64,000 nt of DNA from Streptomyces rubradiris (GTDB lineage: Bacteria; Actinomycetota; Actinomycetes; Streptomycetales; Streptomycetaceae). Below the pieces are notes generated by a model. That model was not told where the DNA came from. It saw only the letters and a list, made by a program, of their open reading frames with translations, and did not search any database. The stretch spans positions 3,038,001 through 3,102,000 of the forward strand of contig NZ_BNEA01000015.1 of the NCBI RefSeq assembly GCF_016860525.1, read 5' to 3'. Every line of letters starts with the position of its first letter. Within the stretch, counting starts at the first letter, position 1. Shown piece by piece: positions 9,195 through 18,884 of the stretch. Both the position numbers and the translations under genes were made by a program.

Positions 9195-10718
9195 TCAGCT
9201 GAAGCGCTGGGCCGCCGAGCCGTCGCAGGTCTGGAGCCTGACCCGCTCCTTCGCCGCCGTCAGGGTCAGGCACAGGCCCGGTGCCGCCGCCGGGCGCAGG
9301 GTGCCCGACTGGCGGACGAACCGCTGGTTGGCGCCGCCGTGGCAGTTCCACAGGACCAGGCCCGTGCCGGCGGTGTAGGAGCCGTCCGGCACGTCCAGGC
9401 AGCGGTCGTGGGTCAGCTCCAGGTGCAGCGCGCCCCGCCCGGTGTCGTACCACCAGCCCTGGTTGCGGCCCCCGTGGCAGTCCCAGCCGAGGATTTCGGT
9501 GCCGTTGGCGCTGGCTCCGCCCGAGGCGTCGAGGCAGGCGCCGGTGGCCTGGCCGGTCAGCGGGCGGAACGCGTCGTCCCAGGCGCCCGGGTACAGCTCG
9601 GGGGTGCCGGTGCTCGCCGGGTCGGCACAGCCCGCCTCGCGCAGCCCGGAGCCGTAGAACCGGGTCAGGCACGCGGCGAAGGCGGCGTGGCCGCGGGCGT
9701 TGGGGTGGAAGGACTGCCGGACCGAGTTGGCGTCCGCCGGGAAGGGGTTGGCCAGGTCGACGTACAGGCCCCGCGCCCAGGTGTCCTCCATGCAGACCTC
9801 GTGGCCGTGGAAGAGCCGGGAGTTGTCCAGGTAGGAGGCGCCGCTGCGCCGGGCCGCCTCGCGCATGCCGCGTTCGAAGAGCGGGACGGCGCTGTCGCGG
9901 CCCCAGGCGCTGTCGGAGTCGTAGCCGGTGCAGCCGCCCGGGAGCTTGCCCGGGAAGTCGGGGTTGTCGTGGATGTCGGGGCCGATGGGGCTGGGGTAGC
10001 CCATGAGGACCAGCTTGTAGTCGCCGTCGGCGTAGCCCGCGTCCCGCATCACCGTCCTCAGGTCGGCGACGGTGGCCTCCACCTTGGGCACGAGGGCGTC
10101 CACCCGGGCCTGCCAGCCGGGCGCGTACTTCGGCTCGCAGGTCCCCTGGAGGGTGAGGTAGCGGGTGACGCAGTCGGTCATCACGGGCCCGAACTGCAGG
10201 TCGTCGTTGGCGCCGGCGACGAGGACGATCATCTTGATCCGGGTGGTGCGGGCCTTGACCGCGAGGCTGTCGCTCTGGACCAGCTCGTCGGCGTACTGCC
10301 TGGCGCCGCCGATGCGGATGTTGCCGGTGTAGGCGCCCGAGCAGGCGACGTTGTAGGTGACGTCGGCCGGGATGCCGGTGCGGTGGATGGCGGCCTGGGG
10401 CGAGCGGTGGCACCAGTTGTCCGGGCCGTTGGTGCCCGGCTCGTACGTGCCGACGCCCTCGCCGGATATCTCGCTGTCACCCAGGGAGATGAGCGAGGTC
10501 TTGCGGTCGGCGAGGGGCCGCTGGGCCGGGTCGCCGTAGAGGGCGGTGGCCTCGGCGGCCCGGACGCGTTCCAGGTCGGGCGGGAGGGGGGTGGCCGCCG
10601 CGGCGGCGGGGGCCGCGTGGGCGGTGGGGGCCGCGAGGCCCGCGAACACGGTGGCGGCCGTCGCGACAGCGGCGGCCGTACCTCTGATCCTGGACCCGAT
10701 GGATCCGACGCGTTTCAT
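9195..10718 (-). CDS. Secreted SGNH-fold lipase/esterase with C-terminal ricin-type beta-trefoil lectin domain
   Basis: 507 residues. A Sec signal peptide ([12 protein letters not shown], hydrophobic stretch, cut after AHA near residue 35) starts the protein. An SGNH hydrolase domain follows: block [10 protein letters not shown] with Ser82 as nucleophile, the Asn of VAGANDD (block III) and the His of SFHPNARGH (block V). From about residue 375 the domain is a ricin-B/CBM13 lectin with three QxW-like repeats ([43 protein letters not shown]), likely to bind polysaccharide. Extracellular esterase is the probable activity; the substrate is unknown. Convergent with the class I fumarase and divergent from fumC. 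Confidence 0.85.
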   Translation of the reverse strand: MKRVGSIGSRIRGTAAAVATAATVFAGLAAPTAHAAPAAAAATPLPPDLERVRAAEATALYGDPAQRPLADRKTSLISLGDSEISGEGVGTYEPGTNGPDNWCHRSPQAAIHRTGIPADVTYNVACSGAYTGNIRIGGARQYADELVQSDSLAVKARTTRIKMIVLVAGANDDLQFGPVMTDCVTRYLTLQGTCEPKYAPGWQARVDALVPKVEATVADLRTVMRDAGYADGDYKLVLMGYPSPIGPDIHDNPDFPGKLPGGCTGYDSDSAWGRDSAVPLFERGMREAARRSGASYLDNSRLFHGHEVCMEDTWARGLYVDLANPFPADANSVRQSFHPNARGHAAFAACLTRFYGSGLREAGCADPASTGTPELYPGAWDDAFRPLTGQATGACLDASGGASANGTEILGWDCHGGRNQGWWYDTGRGALHLELTHDRCLDVPDGSYTAGTGLVLWNCHGGANQRFVRQSGTLRPAAAPGLCLTLTAAKERVRLQTCDGSAAQRFS

Positions 10719-10821
10719 GACGCCTCCCCGAAGCAGGTGTTACCCACGGTTTTTACTGGCGGGTAGTCAGATAGGGAATACGCGTGACGCGACACGTGCT
10801 CATGTTTTCGGAGGTACGACG

Positions 10822-12219
10822 ATGACGACCGAAGAGCCGCAGTACCGGATCGAGCACGACTCGATGGGCGAGGTCCGGGTCCCGGCCCACGCCAAGTGGC
10901 GCGCGCAGACCCAGCGTGCCGTCGAGAACTTCCCCGTCTCCGGACAGCGCCTCGAACGGGCCCACATCGAGGCCCTGGCCCGCGTCAAGGCGGCGGCGGC
11001 CAAGGTCAACGCCGAGCTCGGAGTGCTGGACGAGGACATCGCGCGGGCGATCCAGGAGGCCGCCGAGGAGGTCGCCGCCGGCCGCTGGGACGAGCACTTC
11101 CCGGTGGACGTCTTCCAGACCGGCTCCGGCACCTCGTCCAACATGAACACCAACGAGGTCATCGCGACGCTGGCCACCGAGCGGCTCGGCCGTGCCGTGC
11201 ACCCCAACGACCACGTCAACGCCTCGCAGTCGTCCAACGACGTCTTCCCGTCCTCGATCCACATCGCGGCCACCGCGGCCGTCACCCACGATCTGATCCC
11301 GGCCCTGGAGCACCTGGCCGCGGCCCTGGAGCGCAAGTCCGCCGAGTTCGCGGACGTGGTCAAGTCCGGGCGGACCCACCTGATGGACGCCACGCCGGTG
11401 ACCCTCGGCCAGGAGTTCGGCGGGTACGCGGCGCAGGTCCGCCACGGCGTCGAGCGCCTGCACGCCTCCCTGCCCCGCCTTGCCGAGCTGCCGCTGGGCG
11501 GCACCGCGGTGGGCACCGGCATCAACACCCCGCCCGGCTTCTCCGCCGCCGTCATCGAGGAGGTCGCCCGGGTCACCGGGCTGCCGCTCACCGAGGCCCG
11601 CGACCATTTCGAGGCCCAGGGCGCCCGCGACGGCATCGTGGAGACCAGCGGGCAGCTGCGGACCATCGCGGTCGGCCTGACGAAGATCGCCAACGACCTG
11701 CGCTGGATGTCCTCCGGCCCGCGCACCGGGCTGGCCGAGATCCGGCTGCCCGACCTCCAGCCCGGCTCCTCGATCATGCCGGGCAAGGTCAACCCGGTCG
11801 TCCCCGAGGCCGTGCTGATGGTCGCCGCGCAGGTCATCGGCAACGACGCCACCATCACCACCGCCGGAGCCGCCGGCAACTTCGAGCTGAACGTGATGCT
11901 CCCGGTCCTCGCCAAGAACGTCCTGGAGTCCATCAGGCTGCTCGCCAACGTCTCCCGGCTGCTGGCCGACCGGACCGTCGACGGCATCACCGCCGACCGC
12001 GAACGCGCCCGCGAGTACGCCGAGTCGTCCCCGTCCGTCGTCACCCCGCTGAACAAGTACATCGGTTACGAGGAGGCCGCGAAGGTCGCCAAGAAGTCCC
12101 TCGCCGAGCGCAGGACGATCCGCGAAGTCGTCCTGGAGAGCGGGTACGTGGAGCGGGGCGACCTGACGCTGGAGCAGCTCGACGAGGCGCTGGACGTCCT
12201 GCGGATGACGCGCCCCTGA
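10822..12219 (+). CDS. fumC: Fumarate hydratase, class II
   Basis: 465 residues, cofactor-free fumarase/aspartase superfamily enzyme. Diagnostic parts are the [16 protein letters not shown] region (residues ~98-113), [11 protein letters not shown], the catalytic [21 protein letters not shown] block and the signature [13 protein letters not shown] near residue 316. The ATG at 10822 follows GGAGGT; the longer upstream reading runs into the divergent promoter region. Unlike the Fe-S enzyme next door, it should be oxygen- and superoxide-stable. Confidence 0.95.
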   Translation: MTTEEPQYRIEHDSMGEVRVPAHAKWRAQTQRAVENFPVSGQRLERAHIEALARVKAAAAKVNAELGVLDEDIARAIQEAAEEVAAGRWDEHFPVDVFQTGSGTSSNMNTNEVIATLATERLGRAVHPNDHVNASQSSNDVFPSSIHIAATAAVTHDLIPALEHLAAALERKSAEFADVVKSGRTHLMDATPVTLGQEFGGYAAQVRHGVERLHASLPRLAELPLGGTAVGTGINTPPGFSAAVIEEVARVTGLPLTEARDHFEAQGARDGIVETSGQLRTIAVGLTKIANDLRWMSSGPRTGLAEIRLPDLQPGSSIMPGKVNPVVPEAVLMVAAQVIGNDATITTAGAAGNFELNVMLPVLAKNVLESIRLLANVSRLLADRTVDGITADRERAREYAESSPSVVTPLNKYIGYEEAAKVAKKSLAERRTIREVVLESGYVERGDLTLEQLDEALDVLRMTRP

Positions 12220-12289
12220 CCGCGGCGGACGTTTCCGGCCACCCGGGGCGGCCGTGACGCGCGCCGCAGCGACGCATGCCGACGGCACC

Positions 12290-12302
12290 TAAAATCTGTC
12301 CA
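12290..12302 (+). promoter_or_regulatory. -10 box of a leaderless promoter for the DUF402 gene
   Basis: TAAAAT ends seven bases before the ATG at 12302. In a GC-rich genome this is a strong -10, and it places the first transcribed base at the start codon. No Shine-Dalgarno is present. Confidence 0.65.
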
Positions 12303-12991
12303 TGACGGACGACGGAGCGATGGCACGAGTGACGGCGGGAGCGGCGGCGCACTGGACCCCGGGGACGCACATCCTGTGGCGCTACCGGGAGAACGGGGGC
12401 GAGCAGTTCCACATCGCCCGGCCCGTCACCGTCGTACGTGACGACGCCGACCTGCTGGCCGTGTGGCTGGCCCCAGGCACCGAGTGCGTGAGACCGGTCC
12501 TGGCCGACGGCACGCCCGTGCACCTGGAGCCGCTGGAGTCCCGCTACACCAAGCCGCGCGCGGTGCAGCGGGACCGCTGGTTCGGCACCGGCGTGCTGAA
12601 GCTGGCCCAGCCCGGCCGGCCCTGGTCGGTGTGGCTGTTCTGGGAGCCCGGCTGGCGGTTCAAGAACTGGTACGTCAACCTGGAGCAGCCGCTTGCGCGT
12701 TGGGCGGGCGGGGTGGACTCCGAGGACCACTTCCTGGACATCACCGTAGGCCCGGACCGCAGTTGGCGCTGGCGGGACGAGGACGAGTTCGCGCAGGCCC
12801 AGCGGGACGGGCTGATGGACCCGGCGACCGCCGAACGGGTGCGGGCGGCGGGCCGGGAGGCGGTCGACGTGATCCGAGCGTGGGGGCCGCCGTTCCCTGA
12901 CGGCTGGCAGAACTGGCGCCCGGATCCCTCCTGGGGAGTACCTTCTCTACCCGAGGACTGGGACCGCACGCCCGCGCATGTGTCCTCATGA
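12302..12991 (+). CDS. DUF402 domain protein
   Basis: 229 residues. The DUF402 beta-barrel core is clear: GTHILWRYRENGGEQFHIARPVTVVRDDADLLAVWLAPGT, then PWSVWLFWEPGWRFKNWYVNLEQPLAR and VDSEDHFLDITVGPDRSWRWRDEDEFAQAQRDGLM. The fold includes Ntdp-type nucleoside di/triphosphatases and FAU-1/RNA-binding relatives. Acidic residues of the D-x-D..DEDEF region fit a metal-dependent phosphatase, but activity is inferred. Probably translated from a leaderless mRNA. Confidence 0.85.
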   Translation: MTDDGAMARVTAGAAAHWTPGTHILWRYRENGGEQFHIARPVTVVRDDADLLAVWLAPGTECVRPVLADGTPVHLEPLESRYTKPRAVQRDRWFGTGVLKLAQPGRPWSVWLFWEPGWRFKNWYVNLEQPLARWAGGVDSEDHFLDITVGPDRSWRWRDEDEFAQAQRDGLMDPATAERVRAAGREAVDVIRAWGPPFPDGWQNWRPDPSWGVPSLPEDWDRTPAHVSS

Positions 12992-12996
12992 GACCC

Positions 12997-13027
12997 TTGA
13001 TGCGCCCCCGGGCGAGAAACGTAGGAT
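12997..13027 (+). promoter_or_regulatory. Candidate promoter upstream of the SpoIIE-phosphatase gene
   Basis: TTGATG and TAGGAT are separated by 19 bases, about 80 bases upstream of the small ORF that leads into the phosphatase gene. They resemble a sigma-70 promoter with slightly long spacing. Confidence 0.35.
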
Positions 13028-13107
13028 CGTCCTCCGCAAGGGCGCGTGAACGCAACTACCGGAGCATGCGCCGGGGCTGACCGATCGTCACCGAGGGACG
13101 GCAGGAC

Positions 13108-13263
13108 GTGAGCGAGGGGTACCAGGGCACCACCACGAAAGCCGGCCCCGCGGGAATCCCGTTCCCTGGGCACGTATTGCGGGTATCGGGACTTCGGCGG
13201 GACCAACTGCGCGCCCGGCGCATCCGGCGCGCAGCCCCGGACGGACGGATGCGACACGCGTGA
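13108..13263 (+). CDS. Possible small ORF translationally coupled to the phosphatase gene
   Basis: A 51-codon GTG-start frame (VSEGYQGTTTKAGPAG...) preceded by GAGGGACGGCAGGAC. Its TGA stop overlaps the GTG start of the downstream phosphatase gene (GTGA). Third-position G/C is only moderately high, and the product is basic with no known domain. It could be a leader peptide, a real small protein, or an untranslated leader. Confidence 0.35.
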   Translation: MSEGYQGTTTKAGPAGIPFPGHVLRVSGLRRDQLRARRIRRAAPDGRMRHA

Positions 13264-15362
13264 CGGAGCAGCCCACCTCCATCGAGCGCCCCCAGCCGGG
13301 CGCCGACCCCGCGGAGGCCCGCGGGGCGTTCCTGTGTGCCCCGGAGCAGTCCGCGCGGCAACCCGTCGAGCCGGCCTTACCGGCACAGGCCCGTGCCGAC
13401 ACCACGCCCGCCGGCCCGGGCACGGCCACGCCCCGTGGCGAGGGAGAGGACGGCATGGGGAAGGAGCACCCGGTGGGCGGCCCCGAACACTCCCAGCCCG
13501 CCATCACCGAACCCGGCGCGCTGCGCCCGCGGCCCGCGCCGGACGGCATCCCGGCCCAGCCCGGCGCCGACCCGGAGCGCGCGCCGGGCGGCCCGGAGCG
13601 CCGTACCGGACGGGCGGCGCCGTCGGGGCGGCCGATGCCCATGCGGCGGGACGGCGACCGGCTCAGGTTCGTGGGCGCGGCCACCCGGCGCATCGCCCGC
13701 GGGCTCGACCTGGACGAGATCGTGATGGGCCTGTGCCGGGCCACCGTGCCGACGTTCTCCGACGCGATCCTGGTCTACCTGCGCGATCCGCTGCCGGTCG
13801 GCGACGAGCGGCCCACCGGCCCGGTGGTGCTGCGGCTGCGCCGCACCGACCGGATACCGGACGAGCGGGACACCGATGGGGTGCTGCTGCCGGCGGCGTT
13901 CGAGCCGGAGCCGGAGCCGTCGGTGCTGGCGGACCTGTCGGCGCTGACCACCGAGCTGTGCGAGGTACGGCCGGGCGGCGCGCTGAACGAGGTGCTGCGC
14001 GGGGTGCGCCCGGTGTTCGCCGACGCACCCGCCGCCCGGGCCGCGCTGCCCGAACTGCTCGGCGAGCGCGGGGAAGGCGTCGTACCGGGCGGGCAGCACG
14101 CGATCCTCGCGCCGCTGCGCGGCCGGCGCCGGGTGATCGGCGCGGCGCTGTTCCTGCGCCGCCCGGACCAGCCGGCGTTCGAGGCGGACGACCTGCTGGT
14201 GGCCGCGCAACTGGCCACGCACAGCGCGCTGGGCATCGACAAGGCGGTGCTGTACGGCCGGGAGGCGTACATCGCCGACGAGTTGCAGCGCACCATGCTG
14301 CCCGAGACCCTGCCCCGGCCCACCGGTGTCCGGCTGGCCTCGCGGTATCTTCCGGCGGCGGAGACCGCGCGGGTCGGCGGCGACTGGTACGACGCGATCC
14401 CGCTGCCGGGCAGCCGGGTCGCCCTGGTCGTCGGCGATGTGATGGGCCACTCGATGACCTCGGCGGCGATCATGGGCCAGCTGCGCACCACCGCGCAGAC
14501 GCTGGCCGGGCTCGACCTGCCGCCGCAGGAGGTGCTGCACCACCTGGACGAGCAGGCGCAGCGCCTGGGCACCGACCGCATGGCGACCTGCCTGTACGCG
14601 GTCTACGACCCGGTGACGCACCGCATCACGATCGCCAACGCCGGCCATCCGCCGCCCGTGCTGCTGCACCTGGGCGGCCGGGCGGAGGTGCTGCGGGTGC
14701 CGCCGGGCGCGCCGATCGGGGTCGGCGGGGTGGACTTCGAGGCGGTGGAGCTGGACGCGCCCGCCGGGGCGACCCTGCTGCTGTACACCGACGGGCTGGT
14801 GGAGTCCCGGCTGCGGGACGTGTGGACCGGCATAGAGCAGCTGCGGGAGCGGCTGGCCGCGACGGCCCGGCTGACCGGGCCGGACCATCCGCCGCCGCTG
14901 GAAGCGCTGTGCGACGAGGTGCTGGACATGCTCGGTCCGGGCGACCGGGACGACGACATCGCGCTGCTGGCGGCCCGGTTCGACGGGATCGCGCCGAGCG
15001 ATGTCGCGTACTGGACGCTGGAGCCGGAGCGCACCGCTCCCGGCCAGGCCCGCCGGCTGGCCCGCCGGGCGCTCGCCCGGTGGGACCTGGAGGACCTGTC
15101 GGACTCGGTGGAGCTGCTGGTCAGCGAGGTGGTGACGAACGCGGTGCGGTACGCGTCGCGGCCGGTGACGCTGCGACTGCTGCGCACGGACGTGCTGCGC
15201 TGCGAGGTCGGCGACGACGTGCCGCAGCTCCCGCGCCTGCGGCAGGCCCGGGCCACCGACGAGGGCGGGCGCGGGCTGTACCTGGTCAACAAGCTGGCCC
15301 GGCGCTGGGGCGCGACCCGGCTGAGCACCGGCAAGGTGGTCTGGTTCGAGCTGAACCGCTGA
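13260..15362 (+). CDS. SpoIIE/RsbU-type PP2C phosphatase with GAF-like and RsbW-like kinase domains
   Basis: 700 residues. A low-complexity Pro/Ala/Gly-rich head (1-125) precedes a GAF-like sensor (about 130-340). The SpoIIE PP2C domain follows (about 345-575: VGGDWYDAIPL, VVGDVMGHSMTSAAIMGQLR, NAGHPPPVL, LLYTDGLVES, DRDDDIALLAARF, with the metal-binding Asp/Gly residues intact). The C-terminus is a HATPase/RsbW-like domain (ELLVSEVVTNAVRYAS..EGGRGLYLVNKLARRWG). Such fusions act on anti-anti-sigma factors and control sigma availability. Codon 40 is TTA. The start is uncertain: GTG 13260 is used because codons between it and ATG 13455 have strongly coding third positions, but ATG 13455 has a very good GGGAGAGGA site and would exclude the TTA. 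Confidence 0.85.
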   Translation: MTEQPTSIERPQPGADPAEARGAFLCAPEQSARQPVEPALPAQARADTTPAGPGTATPRGEGEDGMGKEHPVGGPEHSQPAITEPGALRPRPAPDGIPAQPGADPERAPGGPERRTGRAAPSGRPMPMRRDGDRLRFVGAATRRIARGLDLDEIVMGLCRATVPTFSDAILVYLRDPLPVGDERPTGPVVLRLRRTDRIPDERDTDGVLLPAAFEPEPEPSVLADLSALTTELCEVRPGGALNEVLRGVRPVFADAPAARAALPELLGERGEGVVPGGQHAILAPLRGRRRVIGAALFLRRPDQPAFEADDLLVAAQLATHSALGIDKAVLYGREAYIADELQRTMLPETLPRPTGVRLASRYLPAAETARVGGDWYDAIPLPGSRVALVVGDVMGHSMTSAAIMGQLRTTAQTLAGLDLPPQEVLHHLDEQAQRLGTDRMATCLYAVYDPVTHRITIANAGHPPPVLLHLGGRAEVLRVPPGAPIGVGGVDFEAVELDAPAGATLLLYTDGLVESRLRDVWTGIEQLRERLAATARLTGPDHPPPLEALCDEVLDMLGPGDRDDDIALLAARFDGIAPSDVAYWTLEPERTAPGQARRLARRALARWDLEDLSDSVELLVSEVVTNAVRYASRPVTLRLLRTDVLRCEVGDDVPQLPRLRQARATDEGGRGLYLVNKLARRWGATRLSTGKVVWFELNR

Positions 15363-15380
15363 GCCGTCGGCCGCTACGAC

Positions 15381-15420
15381 GCGAAGGGGCGCCCGGAGTC
15401 TCCTCCGGGCGTCCCTTCGC
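15381..15420. terminator. Bidirectional terminator between phosphatase and PBP genes
   Basis: A 17-bp inverted repeat with one G-U pair (arms 15381-15397 and 15404-15420, loop GTCTCC) lies between the convergent genes. Confidence 0.85.
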
Positions 15421-15431
15421 GTGTGCGGGCC

Positions 15432-17756
15432 CTACTGGCCGAAGTGGAAGCCGTCGTCGTCATCGTCCGGGTCGGGCGGGCCCTCGGTGGTGGGCTGCGT
15501 CGGCAGTCCGGTGCTGGGCGACTGGGAGGGCGTCTGCGACGGCGTGCGGGACGGCGACTGGCTCGGCGTCCCGGACGGCGTCTGCGACGGCGTGCGGGAC
15601 GGCGTCTCGCTCGGCGTCTCGGACGGCGTCTGCGACGGCGTCGTGGACGGGGTCGGCGGCGCGCTGCTGGTCGGCGGCGGGGGCGGCGCGACGGCCGCGC
15701 CCTGGGTGGTGTCCAGGTCGAACGCGGACCGGTCGGTGACGCCGAAGGTGTAGGCGGCCCAGATCTCCGCCGGGTAGCCGCCGCCGTTGATCCGGCCGCG
15801 CCCCGGGATCAGTCCGGTCGCGCCCTCCATGGACACGTGGCCGTGGGTCTTCGGGTCCTCGCCGAACAGGCCGACGGAGGTGACCAGGTCGGGGGTGTAG
15901 CCGGTGAACCAGGCGGACTTGTTCTCGTCGGAGGTGCCGGTCTTGCCGGCCACCTGCTGGCCGTCGCGCAGCGGGTTGTCGGCCACGGACGTCTTGGCCG
16001 TGCCGTCGTCCACCACGCCGGTGAGCACCGAGGTGACCGTGTCGGCGGCCGTGCGGCTGAGCACCGTGCCGCCGACGGGGTCCGGCATGTCCACCGAGCG
16101 GCCCTGGCTCTCCGCCGACTTGATGATGGTCGGGGTCACCTTGTGGCCGTGGTTGGCGAAGGTGGCGTAGATGCCGGCCATCTCCAGGGGGCTCGCGCCC
16201 ATCGAGCCGAGCGTCTGGGCGGGCACCGCGGGCATGCCCTTGGTGTCCATGCCGAGGCTGCTCGCGGTGCTCATGACGTTGTCCATGCCGACGTCCACGC
16301 CCATCTGCGCGAAGACGGAGTTGACGGACTTGTTCATCGCCTCCTGGACGGTGATCTTGTCGTAGTCGGCCTCGTCCTCGTTGGGCGGGGCGAAGCCGAC
16401 CGGGCGGCCGTGGTCCACCACCGGGCGCCGGTTGCCGCCGTCGTAGAGGGTGTTGGCGGTGATGGGCTTGCCGTCCTGCGTGGTGGCCTCGCGCTCCAGG
16501 GCGGCGGCGAGGATGACCGGCTTGAAGGTGGAGGCCGGCTGGTAGTCCCTGCGGGTGGCGTTGCTGTAGTAGTGCTCGTAGTAGTTCTGGCCACCGTAGA
16601 GCGCGACGATCTTGCCGGTCTTGGGGTCCACGGAGACGGCACCGGGCTGGATGTCGCCGTCGACCTTGCGCTTGGTCTTGTCGAGCTTGCTGGTCAGCTC
16701 GCTGCGGACGGCCCGTTCCAGCGCGGCCTGCTTCTTGCGGTCGATGTTGAGGGTGATGGTCCAGCCCTTCCCCACGACCGCGTTCTCCGCCTGCGACTGG
16801 GTCAGGCCCTCCTGCGCCATGAGCTGCTGTTCGAGCTGCTGGTTGGCCAGGTCGACCAGATAGCCCTTCTGCCCGTCGAGGCCGGGGGCGCCCTTGGGCT
16901 CCTTGATCTTGGGGAAGCGCATGGCCGCGCGCCGGTCCTTGGTGAGCCAGCCCTCCTCGACCATGTTGTTCAGTACGTAGTTCCAGCGCTCGGTGACCAG
17001 CCGCTTGCCGGTGTCGGTCGCCACCGCCCAGTCGTACTGGCTCGGCGCCTGGAGCACCGCGGCGAGGTAGGCGCCCTGCTCGACCGTCAGGTCCTCGGCG
17101 TCGACGCCGAAGTAGGCCTGGGCGGCGGCCTGGATGCCGTAGGCGTTGCGGCCGTAGTAGCTGGTGTTGATGTAGCCGGCGAGGATGTCGTCCTTCGACT
17201 TCTCGCGGTCCACCTTCAACGAGATGACCATCTCCTTCAGCTTGCGCGTGACGGTCTGGTCCTGGTTGAGGTAGTAGTTCTTGACGTACTGCTGGGTGAT
17301 CGTGGAGCCGCCCTGCTTGCCCCGGCCGCGCAGGGTGTTGAGCAGGCCGCGCGCGGTGCCCTTGAAGTCGACGCCGGAGTCGCTGTAGAAGCTCTTGTTC
17401 TCGGCGGCGACGAAGGTCAGCTGGACCTTGCGGGGCACCTTGGACAGGTCGACGATCTCGCGGTTGACCTTGCCGCTGCGGGCCAGCAGCGTTCCGTCGC
17501 TGAACTTGTAGACGTTGCTCTGCTGCCGGGCGGCGGCGTTGCCCTCGGGGATGTCGACGTACATGTACAGGCCGACGAAGCCCAGGATGGCGAGCAGGCA
17601 CACTCCGAAGACGGTGCCGAGGATCTTCTTCCAGGTGAACATCCGGCGCAGGAGGCTCTTGGGTTTGCCGGCCGCCGCGGGTTCGGAGCGGCGGCGCTTG
17701 GGCGCCGCGCGGTGACCGCCGCGCTGTCGCGCTCGTCTCTCTTCCGCTCGTCCCAT
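15432..17756 (-). CDS. Bifunctional penicillin-binding protein (transglycosylase-transpeptidase, class A)
   Basis: 774 residues, membrane-anchored peptidoglycan synthase. A basic cytoplasmic N-terminus is followed by one TM helix (about 45-67). The GT51 glycosyltransferase has AAENKSFYSDSGVDFKG with the catalytic Glu, QGGSTITQQYVKN and the KVDREKSKDDILAGYINTSYYGRNAYGI block. The transpeptidase has active Ser409 in PASTFKPV, SVNS and KTGTSDENKSAW. The C-terminus is a long TPS-x tail facing the wall. Convergent with the phosphatase gene. No second PBP is adjacent. Confidence 0.95.
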   Translation of the reverse strand: MGRAEERRARQRGGHRAAPKRRRSEPAAAGKPKSLLRRMFTWKKILGTVFGVCLLAILGFVGLYMYVDIPEGNAAARQQSNVYKFSDGTLLARSGKVNREIVDLSKVPRKVQLTFVAAENKSFYSDSGVDFKGTARGLLNTLRGRGKQGGSTITQQYVKNYYLNQDQTVTRKLKEMVISLKVDREKSKDDILAGYINTSYYGRNAYGIQAAAQAYFGVDAEDLTVEQGAYLAAVLQAPSQYDWAVATDTGKRLVTERWNYVLNNMVEEGWLTKDRRAAMRFPKIKEPKGAPGLDGQKGYLVDLANQQLEQQLMAQEGLTQSQAENAVVGKGWTITLNIDRKKQAALERAVRSELTSKLDKTKRKVDGDIQPGAVSVDPKTGKIVALYGGQNYYEHYYSNATRRDYQPASTFKPVILAAALEREATTQDGKPITANTLYDGGNRRPVVDHGRPVGFAPPNEDEADYDKITVQEAMNKSVNSVFAQMGVDVGMDNVMSTASSLGMDTKGMPAVPAQTLGSMGASPLEMAGIYATFANHGHKVTPTIIKSAESQGRSVDMPDPVGGTVLSRTAADTVTSVLTGVVDDGTAKTSVADNPLRDGQQVAGKTGTSDENKSAWFTGYTPDLVTSVGLFGEDPKTHGHVSMEGATGLIPGRGRINGGGYPAEIWAAYTFGVTDRSAFDLDTTQGAAVAPPPPPTSSAPPTPSTTPSQTPSETPSETPSRTPSQTPSGTPSQSPSRTPSQTPSQSPSTGLPTQPTTEGPPDPDDDDDGFHFGQ
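15521..15650 (-). repeat. 12-bp tandem repeats coding a (TPSx)n tail of the PBP
   Basis: The region codes 10 or more units of Thr-Pro-Ser-Gln/Glu/Arg/Gly with occasional Ser-Pro-Ser at the C-terminus of the PBP. The period is 12 bases on the DNA. Such wall-spanning Pro/Ser/Thr tails are common in actinobacterial PBPs, vary in length between strains and may be glycosylated. Confidence 0.8.
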
Positions 17757-17916
17757 GGGTCCCTACGCTCGCTTCCGTCTCGGGGTCAGCTCCGAAAGCT
17801 AACACCCGTCTATATGACAAAGGGCGACCGATCCGGTCTTTTACGGACGTGACAATCAGCACCCATCCCTAAGGAACCGACGTTCGAGGGCAGTTCAAGG
17901 TTGCCCGCATCCGAAA

Positions 17917-17949
17917 AAGTGATATCACTTAGCTAGACCAACGCTAGAC
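17917..17949 (+). promoter_or_regulatory. Perfect 14-bp palindrome plus GCTAGAC direct repeats upstream of the SPFH gene
   Basis: AAGTGATATCACTT (17917-17930) equals its own reverse complement. It is followed by GCTAGAC at 17932-17938 and again at 17943-17949, an 11-base period. The block is AT-rich against the local background and sits 24-56 bases before the SPFH start, in a promoter position. The downstream gene pair encodes a ribbon-helix-helix protein that could bind here. Confidence 0.6.
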
Positions 17950-17972
17950 GCTCCAACGAACGGGGAACACCC

Positions 17973-18884
17973 ATGTCCGACATACCCGAGATGCCCACCC
18001 CGCGTGTGCGCGAGTTCCCGGCCCGCAGCATGGGCGGCGGGATCGCGCTGCTGTGCGGCCTGGCCGGAGTCGTCGTCGCGGCCCTGCTGTTCGCGGCCAC
18101 CGGGGCCACCTCCTCGGCGGGCGCCCGGGGCGGGCTCATCGCCGCCGGCGCCGTCGTGCTGCTGGCGGCCCTCATCGGACTGTGCGGTCTGAACACGGTC
18201 GCGCCGGGCGACGCGCGGGTGGTCCAGCTCTTCGGCCGCTACCGGGGCACGATCCGGCAGGACGGCCTGCGCTGGGTGAACCCCTTCACCTCCCGCACCC
18301 GGATCTCCACCCGGGTGCGCAACCACGAGACCGCCGTACTGAAGGTCAACGACGCCTACGGCAACCCGATCGAGCTGGCCGCGGTCGTGGTGTGGAAGGT
18401 GCGCGACACCGCCCAGGCCACCTTCGAGGTGGACGACTTCGCCGAGTTCGTCGCCACCCAGACCGAGACGGCCGTGCGGCACATCGCCATCGAGTACCCC
18501 TACGACTCGCACGACGAGGACGGCCTCTCGCTGCGCGGCAACGCCGAGGAGATCACCGAGAAGCTGGCCCGCGAGCTCCAGGCGCGGGTGGAGACCGCCG
18601 GAGTGGAGATCGTCGAGTCGCGGTTCACGCACCTCGCGTACGCTCCCGAGATCGCCTCGGCGATGCTCCAGCGGCAGCAGGCGGGCGCGGTCGTCGCGGC
18701 CCGGCGGCAGATCGTCGACGGCGCCGTGGGCATGGTGGAGGCGGCGCTGGCCCGGATTTCGGAGGCGGACATCGTGGACCTGGACGAGGAGCGGAAGGCG
18801 GCGATGGTGTCGAACCTGATGGTGGTGCTGTGCGGTGACCGGGCCCCGCAGCCGGTACTGAACACCGGAACCCTCTACCAGTGA
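17973..18884 (+). CDS. SPFH/Band-7 domain membrane protein
   Basis: 303 residues. Two hydrophobic segments near residues 22-45 and 52-75 anchor it. An SPFH/band-7 domain follows: [112 protein letters not shown] proteins form oligomeric scaffolds (stomatin/flotillin-like) in membrane microdomains, often controlling proteases or transporters. ATG after ACGGGGAAC. Its stop overlaps the GTG start of the ribbon-helix-helix gene. Confidence 0.9.
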   Translation: MSDIPEMPTPRVREFPARSMGGGIALLCGLAGVVVAALLFAATGATSSAGARGGLIAAGAVVLLAALIGLCGLNTVAPGDARVVQLFGRYRGTIRQDGLRWVNPFTSRTRISTRVRNHETAVLKVNDAYGNPIELAAVVVWKVRDTAQATFEVDDFAEFVATQTETAVRHIAIEYPYDSHDEDGLSLRGNAEEITEKLARELQARVETAGVEIVESRFTHLAYAPEIASAMLQRQQAGAVVAARRQIVDGAVGMVEAALARISEADIVDLDEERKAAMVSNLMVVLCGDRAPQPVLNTGTLYQ

